64,000 nucleotides of DNA from Argyresthia goedartella (Eukaryota > Arthropoda > Insecta > Lepidoptera > Argyresthiidae). A program made the position numbers and the translations under genes. The stretch covers positions 4,238,501-4,302,500 of the forward strand of contig OX463827.1 of NCBI GenBank assembly GCA_949825045.1, read 5' to 3'. Below, one piece after another: positions 41,054 through 51,964 of the stretch (the first letter of the stretch is position 1; every line of letters starts with the position of its first letter). Under the pieces are notes generated by a model. The model did no database searches. It saw only the letters and a list, made by a program, of their open reading frames with translations, and was not told the origin of the DNA.

Positions 41054-42760
41054 GTTGTCGGTTGTACAAAGCTTCTTGACCAATGGTCAAATACGCCTTA
41101 GCCAGATTGCTCATAGCAGATGACTTCTTGACTACAAGGCCTACTACTAGTAAGTAAAGTGTTGGCTCGCGTTCGAAGTATACCTAAAGTGTGGCGTCGG
41201 GTCTTGTTTTTTTTTTGTTTGTGACATCACAGTGTCTGGTTCGTGCGACACAGGATATGTTGCTGAAAGGCCAGAGATGTTTGCAAAGGTGACGTATTGC
41301 CAATGACCCCGAATCTCTCCAAAAGTCAGGTGCATCGCTCCGAGCCACTCTGTTTGTTTCGGACATTGATCTGCGGGTTGTTTACGATGTACACATACTG
41401 GCGAAGGCGGCAATTCCGCTAATGAATCGTGGTTCAGTGGCAGTGCTGTGTTCTTTGTATGGAATTCCCGTACCGTCCTTAAGTGTTCCCATCCCGCCTG
41501 CAAGGTCAAGATGGTCTATACTTCCATCAGATTCTGCCTTCAGCTTGGAACTAAAACAAACATAGTAAAACGGGGTGTATATGATTACAGGGGTGAATAG
41601 ACACAATCTCAGAAAAGTTGTTCTAATGGTAAGAAATGGTAAAATTTTGACAGAAAAATCTACCGAGTTCTGTATTTTTTTGAAATTGCATTTTTTTTTC
41701 TCTTGAAGCTGCAAAATTGATTTACAGTGTAGATAAAAAAAAAATTGAAGAAATAATTTCAAATATGCACTATCAGATAAATACAAGTTTTAGCTTGGCA
41801 ATACTTTATGTTGATATAATCAAAAAAGCTATTTTGTCTTAAAACGACTAGCTAGTGTAAAGCTGTTCTTGCGGATTCTGATTAATAAAAATTTAAGTAC
41901 AATTTACAATTTACACGTAGAAAAATATATTAAAATGTTAATCAAGTTAGTTTTGTTTGAATACTGAGGTTAATAGAAACGGGAATGGAGTGAAAAGATA
42001 CGTACACGGGGTGTAAAAATAAGTAATATGGTTGAATGGAAACGTGAAAGGGTTCAATGGAAATCGGGAAGGGGTCAAAAGAAATACAGATGTTAGGGCT
42101 GTCAACAAGTAGGTCATGAATGGTAGTAAATGAAACAAAAATGTGAAATAATAAAATTAATAAAAGTGCCTGTTGAAGTTTAATTGTTGTTCCTAAGAAT
42201 GTCAACTGATTAATTCCGTGATTTTCTATACAAACCTTATAATGTTTATTATCTTTACCTAAGTGTTTTAATTACTATAAACCTAACTAATCAGTAGCTC
42301 AATATTTTAACTGTAATATGTATTGCGGCTTTCTATTTAGCTGAAATTTCGAAATTTAATTTGTCAAACTTGCAATTCAGTTCAAACAAATCCGTTCAAA
42401 AGCAGTCATAAACACAATCAAAATGTCGCCTAAAGGCGACTTCAGAGATAGAGATTCGATATACGTAGACACCTAGCTAATTTATAATGAAAAAAGACAA
42501 CCCTAGGATTTATTAAGAAATATGTCGTTCGTTTTGACCCCATATCCCGGGTAAATAGAAACCACTCACTTATTTAAGATTTATGCTGTAAATTAAAAAA
42601 TCACTTGTTTTTGACGTTCGTTAAATATCATGTTTGCTAAGAGACAACAATATATAAATATAACATAAGATACATTCGACAATTGTAACGTATCTAAAAA
42701 TTCAGTCAAAGTTCAAAACTGACTCTAATCACCCCGTTTTACGCACCTCATAAAATAAAA
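41054..42760. other. No clear feature; possible SINE-like remnant at 41210-41270
   Basis: GTGACATCACAGTGTCTGGT, then GACACAGGATATGTTGCTGA and GGCCAGAG recall the 3' half of SINE-A, strongly diverged. The remainder is AT-rich and unrecognised. Confidence 0.35.
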
Positions 42761-42763
42761 TAC

Positions 42764-42770
<7 letters not shown>

Positions 42771-42812
<42 letters not shown>
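42771..42812 (+). repeat. (AC)n microsatellite, 21 units
   Basis: An uninterrupted AC run of 42 bases. Confidence 0.97.
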
Positions 42813-42814
<2 letters not shown>

Positions 42815-43362
42815 AGGTAGCGTCTCACATTTTCCCAAAGGAGATGCCAGAAGCACAGTTGTGCAAAGTTACCTTAAACGTTATAAATTATTGCAACAAA
42901 ACTTTATCGCGATGCGATTATATTCCCTAGCAAAAGGGCTCGTTTAAAAACTAAGCCATTAATTAAATTCCGAGCCTCAATTGAGTGACACGTGGGGTAG
43001 CGTGCTAAATGATCTAGATCCGCCCCTAGACTATGCAACTTGGGTGATTTGCAGGTTGGGAACTAATTTAATTAATAAATTTAAATGTGCAATTTGCAGC
43101 AAAACCTTACTGCCGAGTTAAACTTGTACATAAAAATCATGTAGCCGCATTGAAAGTCTAACCTACTATTCATAAACGTCTATTAAACCTATTTAACTTT
43201 AATACCGTTATAATGCGTTTGTCTTTGTCTGTCACTTTGAAAATTGTGTTTGTGAGAAAAGGACAAAGCACATTTTAGCTATCATAGGTTTGATAAGTTT
43301 TATGACTAAGGAGGTTAGTATATAAAGCTCATGAAGATAAATAACATTAATATTTGCATATA

Positions 43363-43478
43363 CTAGGATGATGTGACGTCACAAACATGTAAACATCCAA
43401 GACCTGGTAATTTTTCTTCATTCCCCAGTATTGGAACCCGGGTCCTCTCGCTTAGAAAGCACAGCCTCGACCGACACC
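43363..43478 (-). mobile_element. SINE-A fragment, degenerate
   Basis: On the minus strand: AGCGAGAGGACCC, GGGTTCCAATACTGGGG, ACCAGGTCTTGGATGTTTAC and GTGACGTCACATCATCCTAG. Confidence 0.6.
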
Positions 43479-43570
43479 TCAGAGTTCGTCATAAATTAGT
43501 CATAGCCAAAGTTTCACTCATATGGAAGTGTCAGAATCAAAAGAAAGGCTGTGAGGAAACCTTTTATCTC

Positions 43571-43680
43571 TTCAGCTGCGGCAATGGACTAGCCTCCTTT
43601 CAAGCAAAATGCAGAACTAAATAACTGTACTAATAATGTACTGTACCTCTGTCAACACGTATGGGAAAAGGTGTGACTCG
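43571..43680 (+). repeat. GCGATGGGCTAG repeat, divergent copy
   Basis: CAGCTGCGGCAATGGACTAG, then CACGTATGGGAAAAGGTGTG. Related to 38462. Confidence 0.45.
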
Positions 43681-43689
43681 ATCTTGATG

Positions 43690-44925
43690 TTGAATGTCCT
43701 GTTCTGGTACTCATTCATTACAACATGGCCAGTGATTTTGAACCTTATTGATTGGCAATAAAGTTCAAAACCTATTAAATAATCAATCATCTGTTGATGG
43801 CCCCACAGCTAAGTGGATAATGCAATGTGAACCATTCTGATATCGATAAGACTTTCAAATAGTATCGATATTCGATATATTTGACTTTGTCGTCAAACAC
43901 CCAATTCAGGGGTCTTTATGTACACGTATATATGTAAAAGTGTACTTATAGAGCATGTAACAGCAACATGTCAAGTCTTCCTTGCTGTTTTTTTTCGTAC
44001 TTTTAGACTCAGACTTCTCACAAAATATATCGTTTACTGAATTCGTAACTACATTATTTTGTCAATAATAATTTACTCTATAGATCACCACCGTTTGCAT
44101 CTCCGGCCGTAGAAATCAAGATTTTTCAAAATGGCGGAAAATTGCATTCGCCACCTTTTTACACGATTTCAAAGAAGCAGCCAGCTTTTGTACGGTAATC
44201 GGCGAGTGGATGCCGTTCGTGTACACGCCGTAGTTGTAAACTCTATTATTTAGGAGGCAAACAGAAAGAGACATAGGTCGGGCTATTTTCATAAAACTGG
44301 TACTGCAAAGAGGTTTGAATGTTTTATCAGTAACGTGCTGCCTTGGGCAAAAAGGAAAAGGGTTTTAACTGCCTACGTTGAAAAAATCTTGATTTTTTTT
44401 CAGCCAGAGATGTATCCGGTGTCAATCGATGGAGTAAATTATTACAAACAAAATTATGTATTAATAATTTCGGTACATGATAATTTTGCGGGATTTTCTA
44501 TTTTGAAAAAGAAAAAACCCACCAGAATCTAACTCAAAACTCTATCGGACTTAAACTTTGATATTTTAATTTACTATCTCAAAAATCTCGCAAAATATAT
44601 CAAATACGGAATTAATTATCACATAACTTTGTGTGTAATAATATTCTCTGTCGCTGTCTCTGTATTGACTCGACACGGGACGTAAAATTCAAGATTTTTC
44701 CATATTATGGCGGAAAGTTAGCCAAAAACAAACGTATGTCAAAAATGTTACATAGTCTTTGAATAACTATAACTTTTGGACTAGGGCCGACATTTGACAG
44801 CCTCTAAATACAAATGAAACATAATTTAAATACAATACGGCCATATTATGTGGGAGCCTGGCTAACAGGCCTTGCCGTGCTAGACTACGTAACTTGGCCG
44901 TGTTGTACTGAAGTTGTGTTTAAAC
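43690..44925. other. No recognisable feature
   Basis: AT-rich with short frames only. AATCAAGATTTTTCAAAATG (44116) and AATTCAAGATTTTTCCATAT (44691) are loosely similar but not a clear repeat. Confidence 0.3.
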
Positions 44926-44930
44926 CGTAT

Positions 44931-45297
44931 TAATAATAATGTAGCCATTAGTGTCCCCACCGAGGGGCATGGATCTTTACCCGGATACGAGTAAGATTGA
45001 GCCATAATCAACCACGCTGGCTCAGTGCGGGTTGATGGAGTGGTGTCGGGCTAGTGGCCATCCCACGGCCAACCCGACTGTCAGATGTTTTCAATTTGCC
45101 CTATTAGGGCCTCTGACCAGCTTTACGACCACTACCACCGAGAAGTTAGTAGTCGGGACCTACAGAACTCGGCATCCGGAACACGGAAGCGCTCGAAACT
45201 AATGCCACATAGAAACGGACACCCATCCAGTGCCCGTCTCAGACAGATATTGCTGCCAGCACGATCGTTTCCGCTATGCGAATACCGCTAGGCCATG
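44931..45297 (-). mobile_element. SINE-J, longest copy
   Basis: On the minus strand: TGGCCTAGCGGTATTCGCAT (head), AGACGGGCACTGGATGGGTG, GTTCTGTAGGTCCCGACTAC, CGTAAAGCTGGTCAGAGGCC, CGCACTGAGCCAGCGTGGTT, CTCGTATCCGGGTAAAGATC, CCCCTCGGTGGGGACACTAA and a (TTA)n tail at 44929-44940. The last ~110 bp match the 3' UTR of the jockey-like LINE (25990-26110). I see no canonical B box in the head, so a tRNA origin is not shown. Confidence 0.85.
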
Positions 45298-45409
45298 GAC
45301 GCTTTTGACAGTTCTCAAATACAAACTGTATTTAGAGACTGTCAAAAGTTTGATGAAAGTCGATCTAGACAAACAACATTTTACGAGTAAATGCCTGCGC
45401 TAAACGAGA

Positions 45410-45824
45410 GTAAAAAAAAAAGTTAAGTGCAAGTCTAACATGCACGAAGGGTTCCGTATCACCGTACAGTGGTAGGGATGGTGTAGAGTGACTAGTTTGG
45501 ATTTCACAAAGCAAAAAATTGTTGACAAAGTTATTGGTGCGGCTACTTTCAAACTTCATATACGTAACCATGTGCATTTATAAGTTTGTATGTGGTATTG
45601 AAAGAATTGTTGTATGGGAGCACCCTTAAATATTTTTTTTTCTGATTTTTCGTATTTGTTGTTATAGCGGCAGCAGAAATACATCATCTGTGAAAATTTC
45701 AACTTTCCAACTATCACGGTTCATGAGATACAACCTGGTGACAGACGGACGGACGGACGGGCAGACGGAGGCTTAGTAATAGGGTCCCGTTTGGCACACT
45801 TCGGGTACGGAACCCCTAAAACTA
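45410..45824 (+). repeat. GTACGGAACCC dispersed repeat, long copy
   Basis: GAAGGGTTCCGTATCACCGT, TTGGTGCGGCTACTTTCAAA, GTTGTTATAGCGGCAGCAGA, GACGGACGGACGGACGGGCA and CGGGTACGGAACCCCTAAAA. Confidence 0.85.
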
Positions 45825-45881
45825 ACATTCTTAAATCGAATATATTATAGGGTTTCATTTAATAAACTGTCAGCATTTTAA

Positions 45882-46100
45882 CCCTTAAAGGCTACTGCGG
45901 GTGAAAATTCACCCAGGTCAATAATTGTTTTGGCTGTAAGTTTTTTATCTGCGGAGTTGCCGCGCCGAGAGTCCGTGTATCCTCCCGATACGTCAGTAGC
46001 CCCTGAACGCGCGGGGAGAGCGGCGGTGCGCACGCGCTGATTTTGCTGCAGGCGAGCTACCCGGGTGAATTTTCACCCGTTGTAGCTTTAGTGGAGTACA
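45882..46100. repeat. piggyBac-like 5' end with paired inverted terminal repeats
   Basis: TTAA (45878-45881) precedes CCCTTAAAGGCTACTGCGGG. The 16-bp palindrome GGGTGAAAATTCACCC lies at 45899-45914. At 46063-46078 the same motif occurs inverted (GGGTGAATTTTCACCC), within GTTGTAGCTTTAGTGG. Read in reverse, the second copy matches the first over ~35 bp, so this segment resembles two facing terminal repeats. The TTAA target and CCC start fit piggyBac. Confidence 0.75.
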
Positions 46101-46192
46101 AAAATTTCACGTAAGTAATTTTTAAGTTTTGTTTTTTTCTTTTATTATTGATTATTTATTTAGATACTCATTCTTATATTTCGTTTTAGATC

Positions 46193-47623
46193 ATGAGTCA
46201 TCTTAGAGATTGGGAGATTGAAGCGGAACTGGCCTCAGACATGGAGCCGTCTGACGATGAGGACCACGTGGAAGAGGACATTCACGAAAGTGATGAACAG
46301 AGCATCATCAATGATGAAGAATTTCACGATAACCTGCCAGAGCCTGAAGCAATGGAAGTCGAGGAACCGGAACCCCAGTTGCAGTCTCCGCCTTCTCCTG
46401 CTCCTGACGAAAGACCAGTCAAATTAGGTAATACTTCTTTTGTTCGCCATGGAAACATGCTGAGGGCTACTAAAACTATTATGAAAGGGAAGGAAAAGAG
46501 AGGCCATACTGCCTATAAGTGGAGCACCCGACCACCTCCACCGCATCGTATACCTGGACGAAATATTGTGCCGTTCATGCCAGGCCCAATAGGTGTGGCT
46601 AGAGAAGTGATGAATGAATTAGCCTCATTTGAATTATTTTTTGATGAGAGCATCCTGGAAACGATTCTTCTACACACGAACCAAGAAATCGTAAAGCAAA
46701 AAGCGAACTATGCTTCAAGTCCATGTTTTGTCAGGAGTCTTCATATAGTAGAATTGAAGGCCTATATCGGAATTTTATTTCTAACTGCAGTAAAAAAGGA
46801 CAATAGAGTGGCAACAGAATTTCTATGGGGTGTATCTGGAAGTGAAATATATTCAGCTGTCATGTCAAAAGAACGTTTCAAATTCATAACAAACTGTTTA
46901 CGTTTTGATGATCGTGAGACAAGAGATGCTCGAAAATCCGACGACTTTACTCACATAAGAGATATTTGGGAGAAACTGATGAAAAAATGCTCAGATTTGT
47001 ACCGCCCATCTGTGAACTGCACTATTGATGAACAGCTTGTGGGATTTAGAGGAAGGTGCAAATTTAGAATCTATATTCCCAGTAAACCGGACAAGTATGG
47101 TTTGAAAATGGTTCTCATGTGCGATTCGTATAATCGTTTCGTGATTTCTGGAATGCCCTATTTAGGAAAAAATACTCCTAATGGTAACACTCCTCTAGCT
47201 GAGTACTTTGTGGAAAATTTGACAAAGTCTGTCCATGGCACTAACATCAATATAACGTACGATAATTGGTTTACATCAATCCCTCTGGCAAAGAAAATGC
47301 TCTCGAAGTACAAACTAACTACAGTTGGCACTTTACAAAAAAACAAGACGGAAATTCCTCCAGATACTCTTGTGACAAAGAACCGGCCCATAGGAAGTTC
47401 AATTTTTTTGTATAATTCACATGATCAACTTCAGCTCAACACTTACTGCCCCAAGAAAGGAAAAATGGTATTACTACTGTCCAACATGCACTACGAGGCA
47501 GCGATATCAGAATCGACCGGAAAACCAGAAGTAATTGAATATTACAACTCAACCAAGGCTGGTGTAGACGCTATTGATCAAATGTGCCACAGCTACAGTT
47601 GTTCTAGACCCTGGTTCGTCTAG
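46193..47623 (+). CDS. piggyBac-like transposase, C-terminally truncated
   Basis: A cut-and-paste DDD transposase, 476 codons from a real ATG. The N-terminus is acidic and disordered (residues 1-75). The DDE_Tnp_1_7-type core follows: FELFFDESILETILLHTNQE (~146-165), AYIGILFLTAVKK, then CTIDEQLVGFRGRCKFRIYI with catalytic D279, ITYDNWFTSIPLAKKML with D357, and AGVDAIDQM with D459/D462. All three expected acidic positions are present. After CHSYSCSR, where family members continue for about 100 residues into a Cys-rich domain, the frame meets a hairpin and stops (PWFV). No 3' terminal repeat was found downstream. The 5' end with TTAA is in place. Probably inactive because the Cys-rich C-terminus is lost. 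Confidence 0.9.
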   Translation: MSHLRDWEIEAELASDMEPSDDEDHVEEDIHESDEQSIINDEEFHDNLPEPEAMEVEEPEPQLQSPPSPAPDERPVKLGNTSFVRHGNMLRATKTIMKGKEKRGHTAYKWSTRPPPPHRIPGRNIVPFMPGPIGVAREVMNELASFELFFDESILETILLHTNQEIVKQKANYASSPCFVRSLHIVELKAYIGILFLTAVKKDNRVATEFLWGVSGSEIYSAVMSKERFKFITNCLRFDDRETRDARKSDDFTHIRDIWEKLMKKCSDLYRPSVNCTIDEQLVGFRGRCKFRIYIPSKPDKYGLKMVLMCDSYNRFVISGMPYLGKNTPNGNTPLAEYFVENLTKSVHGTNINITYDNWFTSIPLAKKMLSKYKLTTVGTLQKNKTEIPPDTLVTKNRPIGSSIFLYNSHDQLQLNTYCPKKGKMVLLLSNMHYEAAISESTGKPEVIEYYNSTKAGVDAIDQMCHSYSCSRPWFV

Positions 47624-47633
47624 AACAACTGTA
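47594..47633. repeat. Perfect hairpin, 15-bp arms, ending the transposase frame
   Basis: Arm TACAGTTGTTCTAGA, 10-nt loop, exact reverse complement. The stop codon of the transposase frame (TAG at 47621) lies in the second arm. Confidence 0.95.
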
Positions 47634-47687
47634 CAGAAAACCTATGGCCATAAACAAAAGTCTTTGTTTATGGCCATAGGTTTTCTG
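47634..47687. repeat. Perfect hairpin, 25-bp arms, directly adjoining
   Basis: Left arm 47634-47658 starting CAGAAAACCTATGGCC, loop AGTC, right arm 47663-47687. No mismatch. It begins at the next base after the previous hairpin. Confidence 0.95.
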
Positions 47688-47829
47688 GGAAAAAATCATC
47701 ATAATAATATCTCCAAAAACTTGTAGCCAGACTGAACTAAGTAAACTATAAGACAACATTGTTAAGTAAAACGTCATAGACGGCTTTTGGAAATTTTAAA
47801 GTTAATTTTAATAATTATACTAATAATAC

Positions 47830-48066
47830 CTTGGACACTATTTACACACATTGATCTAGCCCCAAACTAGGATTCCCTGTATCTTGCGTACTAGACAACG
47901 ACACACATACTTATAAAGATAAATATTGTACTTAGATATATAAAAATCCGTGACTAGGGTACAAACATCAGTTCTCATCAAAAAATATTTGGCCCCACCG
48001 GGAATCGAACCCGGGACCTTCGGCTTCGTAGGCAGGGTCACTGCCGACTCGGCCATTCGAGTCGTC
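47830..48066 (-). mobile_element. SINE-C copy
   Basis: On the minus strand: GACGACTCGAATGGCCGAGT, GGTCCCGGGTTCGATTCCCG, CATCTAGATATAT-like middle, ATCCTAGTTTGGGGCTAGAT, TGTGTGTAAATAGTGTCCAA and a (TTA)-rich tail at 47806-47829. Confidence 0.9.
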
Positions 48067-48069
48067 GTT

Positions 48070-49040
48070 TATACTACTATTAGCGGCCTCGAAATAATAT
48101 CTCTACGTCTCGAAGACCTATCTATCTACGAGTATATCTACTTACACCAGATAAAAGCCAAGTAAACCCTCTTCCTAAACAACATAATTATATAAGCAAT
48201 CGTAACTCTTGACTAAAAACCTTTTAATTTAAGTGCATTTGATAAATCAGTTCTCCTGTACAGAATACCGCGATTACACAGCAAATCCTTATTTACTGGT
48301 TATAAAGTGGGGTTTCCTCTGATAAATGGTAAGTATTCCGGCGAAAACGAGCAAGGTAAACAGAATCAAATGGACTGTGATTTATATCTAAGCAATACCT
48401 GCATCTGCATAGCTGCTGGCACCTAGTGGTGTGACAAGGAATGTTTCGATCAATCACGTTCAGCTAGATAGTTATTCTACATTAAGTTCATACACAATAT
48501 TACTATATGTTATTGTAGTAAATGGCGTAAGATATTTTTCCAGATATATAGGTAAAAAAATGTCATTTTCATTTTTAATGATTCCGTTTCAAATAAAATT
48601 TCTAAGCAGAAAATACTTAGGTATCTTTTATTTAGACGAAATAAATCTAGGAGAGATTAATTGATGAACCTTACTTTATAGGGGAAAAGGTGGTAATGCT
48701 GCGCCCTGATATCGAACCGGCCCCCTACCGAAAAACATACTATGAGACACGCCATCTAGCTTATTTTAACCGAACATGATGCTCGTCATCGCCTTTTAGA
48801 TGTGGCTTTTATCTTGACTGAAAATGTAAATACGTTAGTATCTTTATCTGTCAAAAAACGCGAACCGAATGTTTTTTTGCATGGACGGAAAGAAATATTT
48901 CTGATGATTTGAGAGCATTTGGAAACCGCTGCAGGACACATCCTTAGCTGAACAGTTGTGCTATCGATATTTGCAAGTAACTTTGCTTTATTTTAATTAT
49001 TTGGAACGTTTTCATATTTGTTTTATAAACACGTGTATTG
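48070..49040. other. No recognisable feature
   Basis: AT-rich; the 77-codon frame at 48431-48664 shows no motif. Confidence 0.3.
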
Positions 49041-49045
49041 ACATT

Positions 49046-49362
49046 TCAGCCCCTACCAAGATGAGGATAAACTCGCCCCGTTGCCAAATTACCATCATGG
49101 TTTCTGGCATGCCTTAGATATCTCTTTTTATGGGTGTGAATAAAATGTCTAATTTGTGGTATGTGGGCGCGCATCATGCATGCAAAGCATGTGAATCTGA
49201 CGAATATGTGAGCGATTTTCGCAGATAAGCCATTTAAACTTAGAATTGATTCTATATTCTCACTCAGCTGACTCAAGAAATTCAACATTAACATATTTAA
49301 CGTTGCGCGTTGAACACGTACCGCATCTTTACTTTTTTGGTTTGGGTGGCCCCCCTGTAAAA
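49046..49362 (-). other. Unidentified ORF, possible exon
   Basis: A minus frame of ~105 codons follows a splice-acceptor-like AAATTTTTACAGGGGGGCC at 49380-49360 and ends GRVYPHLGRG at a stop (49046). Composition looks protein-like: NMLMLNFLSQLSENIESILS, then RFTCFACMMRAHIPQIRHFI and HTHKKRYLRHARNHDG. No domain recognised and no repeat match elsewhere in the window. Could be a host or viral remnant, or a chance ORF. Confidence 0.25.
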
Positions 49363-49409
49363 ATTTAGTAAAAGTAGAATTACCATAGTTTTTTTGAAAA
49401 TAGGTCAAA

Positions 49410-50570
49410 TTGATTTAACATAAAAATAAAAATATTTTCATAATCTTAGGTATCATTAACATAAGTAATGACCTATCGTTTAGTTATTAAATTACCTGCA
49501 TTATATAAAAAATTGTCTGTATGGATAAAAAACAATATTTTAAAAAGGAAATACGAACTGGGGGACCAAATTACACTGCTTCTAATAGATAAATTCCATT
49601 TGTTCCTACTTGATATTTACAACGCGTTCGTTAAAAGACCAGTATTTCGCGCTTAGGTGTGCTAATTAAATAAAACCATATTTTTACGTCCAAATGCTCT
49701 TGCAACTAGTAAATTTTCCATGACTACTAAGCTGGTGGTGGGAACGTTATTAAGCTACTTTTATTTATTTTTAGCTTTGGGCTTAGATATGTAGTGATAA
49801 TTTTAACATTTTAATTTCGGAGCACAAAAGGTTCTTTAGACCTATTAATTAGCATCATTTAGGCTTACTTCGCATGTAAATATTATAATTTGTCTGCGCA
49901 GTAGCTAATATGACCACCTTTTTCTTCTTTTAGTTTACTACTGAAGTGGGCACAAGTATTAATCCTTCAGCTTCTGGCGCACGAGTACCAATCCTTCAGC
50001 TTCTGAAATAGTATATCCCGTAATTAGTACCCACCGGGTTTCTCGCATCACTAGTTATTTTGCTTACATCGTTATTTTCGGCTGCCGCGCGTTTCTCTGT
50101 GGAATTTAATTTTAACCGGTCCACACCGCGCTCGGTTGCTCCTGCATTGGTTTGGCGATTTGAGTGATGTTTAGGTATGGGTGGCTCTGTTATTTCTTGA
50201 GTAACGATTTGTTAAGTCCACTCTCTGGTATTGTGAAATCTTGTTATCTCCATATATTTTCAGGTTTCAGCACAATTTTAATTTTGGTGAAAAAATCATG
50301 CGATTTGGGAAGCGTTCAGATATATATTAGCTAGTTTTTGTCGCTTTGAAAATAACGAAAACGGTTTTAATTTATATCCGTTTAGATCGTAATGCTGACT
50401 GGTACTATTAACGTTGTATGATTTTGGTTTGGCTTTTCAGTTATATTTGCATATTTTACAAACATTAACAAGCCAAATAATAATGTGGCTTTGGATCGTA
50501 TTTAATGTCTCCAGAAAGTCGTCGATGGGTTGGTCGTGGTCATGCAAATGCAAGTAATAAAACATAACAT
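49410..50570. other. No recognisable feature
   Basis: AT-rich. A short duplicated phrase (AATCCTTCAGCTTCTG at 49961 and 49991) is the only structure seen. Confidence 0.35.
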
Positions 50571-50581
50571 TTACTTACAAA

Positions 50582-50735
50582 CAGGCACATACATTGATGC
50601 TGGCCCCACTGGAACCAGCAACAGCGACGTCAAATCGTGTACATATCCAAGGCCTAGCGATTTTTTTTTCTCCCCAGTGGGGGTTAGGACCTGAGACCTC
50701 TGGCTTGGGAAATACAGCCTCGACGGCTCGAATAA
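50582..50735 (-). mobile_element. SINE-A copy, divergent
   Basis: On the minus strand: GAGCCGTCGAGGCTGTATTT, GCCAGAGGTCTCAGG, CCTAACCCCCACTGGGG, CTAGGCCTTGGATATGTAC, CGTCGCTGTTGCTGGTTCC, GGGGCCAGCATCAATGTATG. Confidence 0.75.
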
Positions 50736-50739
50736 AAGT

Positions 50740-51735
50740 AACAAAAAATAAATAAATGAAATGACGAAAATATATGGAAAAAAAGTTTTGGGTACTATCA
50801 CATTCTCGATAGATTAGTTTATGCGTCTGGAATCTGAATTTATTTAAATGATTTCAAAACAATTAGGTTATCCTGCACTGACATTTCAGCAGCAAATCGC
50901 CGTGTCGTTGACCTCTACACCCATTTGCGGGGACTGCGCCTGCGCACTGATTAATTCGAATTATCTAATAACGAAGAGATGCGGACTGCGCAGTAATATT
51001 AACGTAGTGACTCCGATTCTAGGCAATTCTCAGGATGCATATCTGAGTTAAAGTTTAACGGACACAATTACACTGTCAACTTTATTTTTCACTCCTTCAA
51101 ACATTGCAGACTGAAAGGTCAGCTGATTTGCGAAAAAATAATGTTGCTTTTATCAAATCGGTACCATAGTGAACGTTTAGAACGACGTCAGTATCAATCC
51201 CTAAAAATATAAATACAGCCTTTCTAATATCTTTATAAATTTCTTTATAAAACGTAGAAAACTAGCAACTCACTCACCAAAAAGTATTTCCAAAACTCAT
51301 AAAGATGCTGGCAGCTGATCACAAATCAATAGATAAATATAAACCACCTGTTCCCGAAGTGCCGTATTTGCGAGTGCACCGAAATGCATCGTGCCATATA
51401 AAATGTTTGGCTGCACAAACAAATAACCCTTTTCGTTTTGTGCAAGTCGAAACCCTCCTTATAGTCTGTGCGCTAGAGTTGGCGGCCCCGGAAAAGTCGA
51501 GAAGGAAAATTTGGATTTGGATCTTCGTAAATAAACACTTGCGATCTGTGTTTTCGACGGGCGAATGGTTTCGTCAATGTATATGTATTAGGTATAGTGA
51601 AGTGTATAGTGAAGTGAAAATAGTATTTTACTCAAATACTTCAAAAACTGGAAAAGCAGTACTATAAAACTGTTATACAATCCTGGATTCAAAATCATAA
51701 TATAAATGCCATGTACTCTTCTGAAACGATTACAA
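50740..51735. other. No recognisable feature
   Basis: No LINE, SINE or MITE signature. The 120-codon plus frame at 51305-51667 has no motif. Confidence 0.3.
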
Positions 51736-51745
51736 GCAAATAATC

Positions 51746-51958
51746 GCACATTAAAAATACTTATTTGCACAGCAAAAAAGGATCAACAAAAACACTTTTT
51801 TTATGTTTTATTTTAAGTATTTTTTGTTGTTCTTACATGTTCAACCTAACACGAAGGATAAAGGGGGCTTCTCTTCGCTCACCCCCTTTACCCTTCACCT
51901 AAGCTGCCGCAGCGTTTTGCCCTGATATTTTCTGTGAAAATCGGTATTTTTGATGTGC
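51746..51958. mobile_element. MITE-D copy, GCACATC type
   Basis: Ends GCACATTAAAAATACTTATT and CGGTATTTTTGATGTGC. Core (plus orientation): GTTCTTACATGTTCAACCTA, ACACGAAGGATAAAGGGGGC, TTCTCTTCGCTCACCCCCTT and CACCTAAGCTGCCGCAG. Confidence 0.85.
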
Positions 51959-51964
51959 AGTTTA

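Noticed and set aside
42771..42812. Possible regulatory Z-DNA element
   Set aside because: It is an ordinary (AC)n microsatellite with no adjacent gene.
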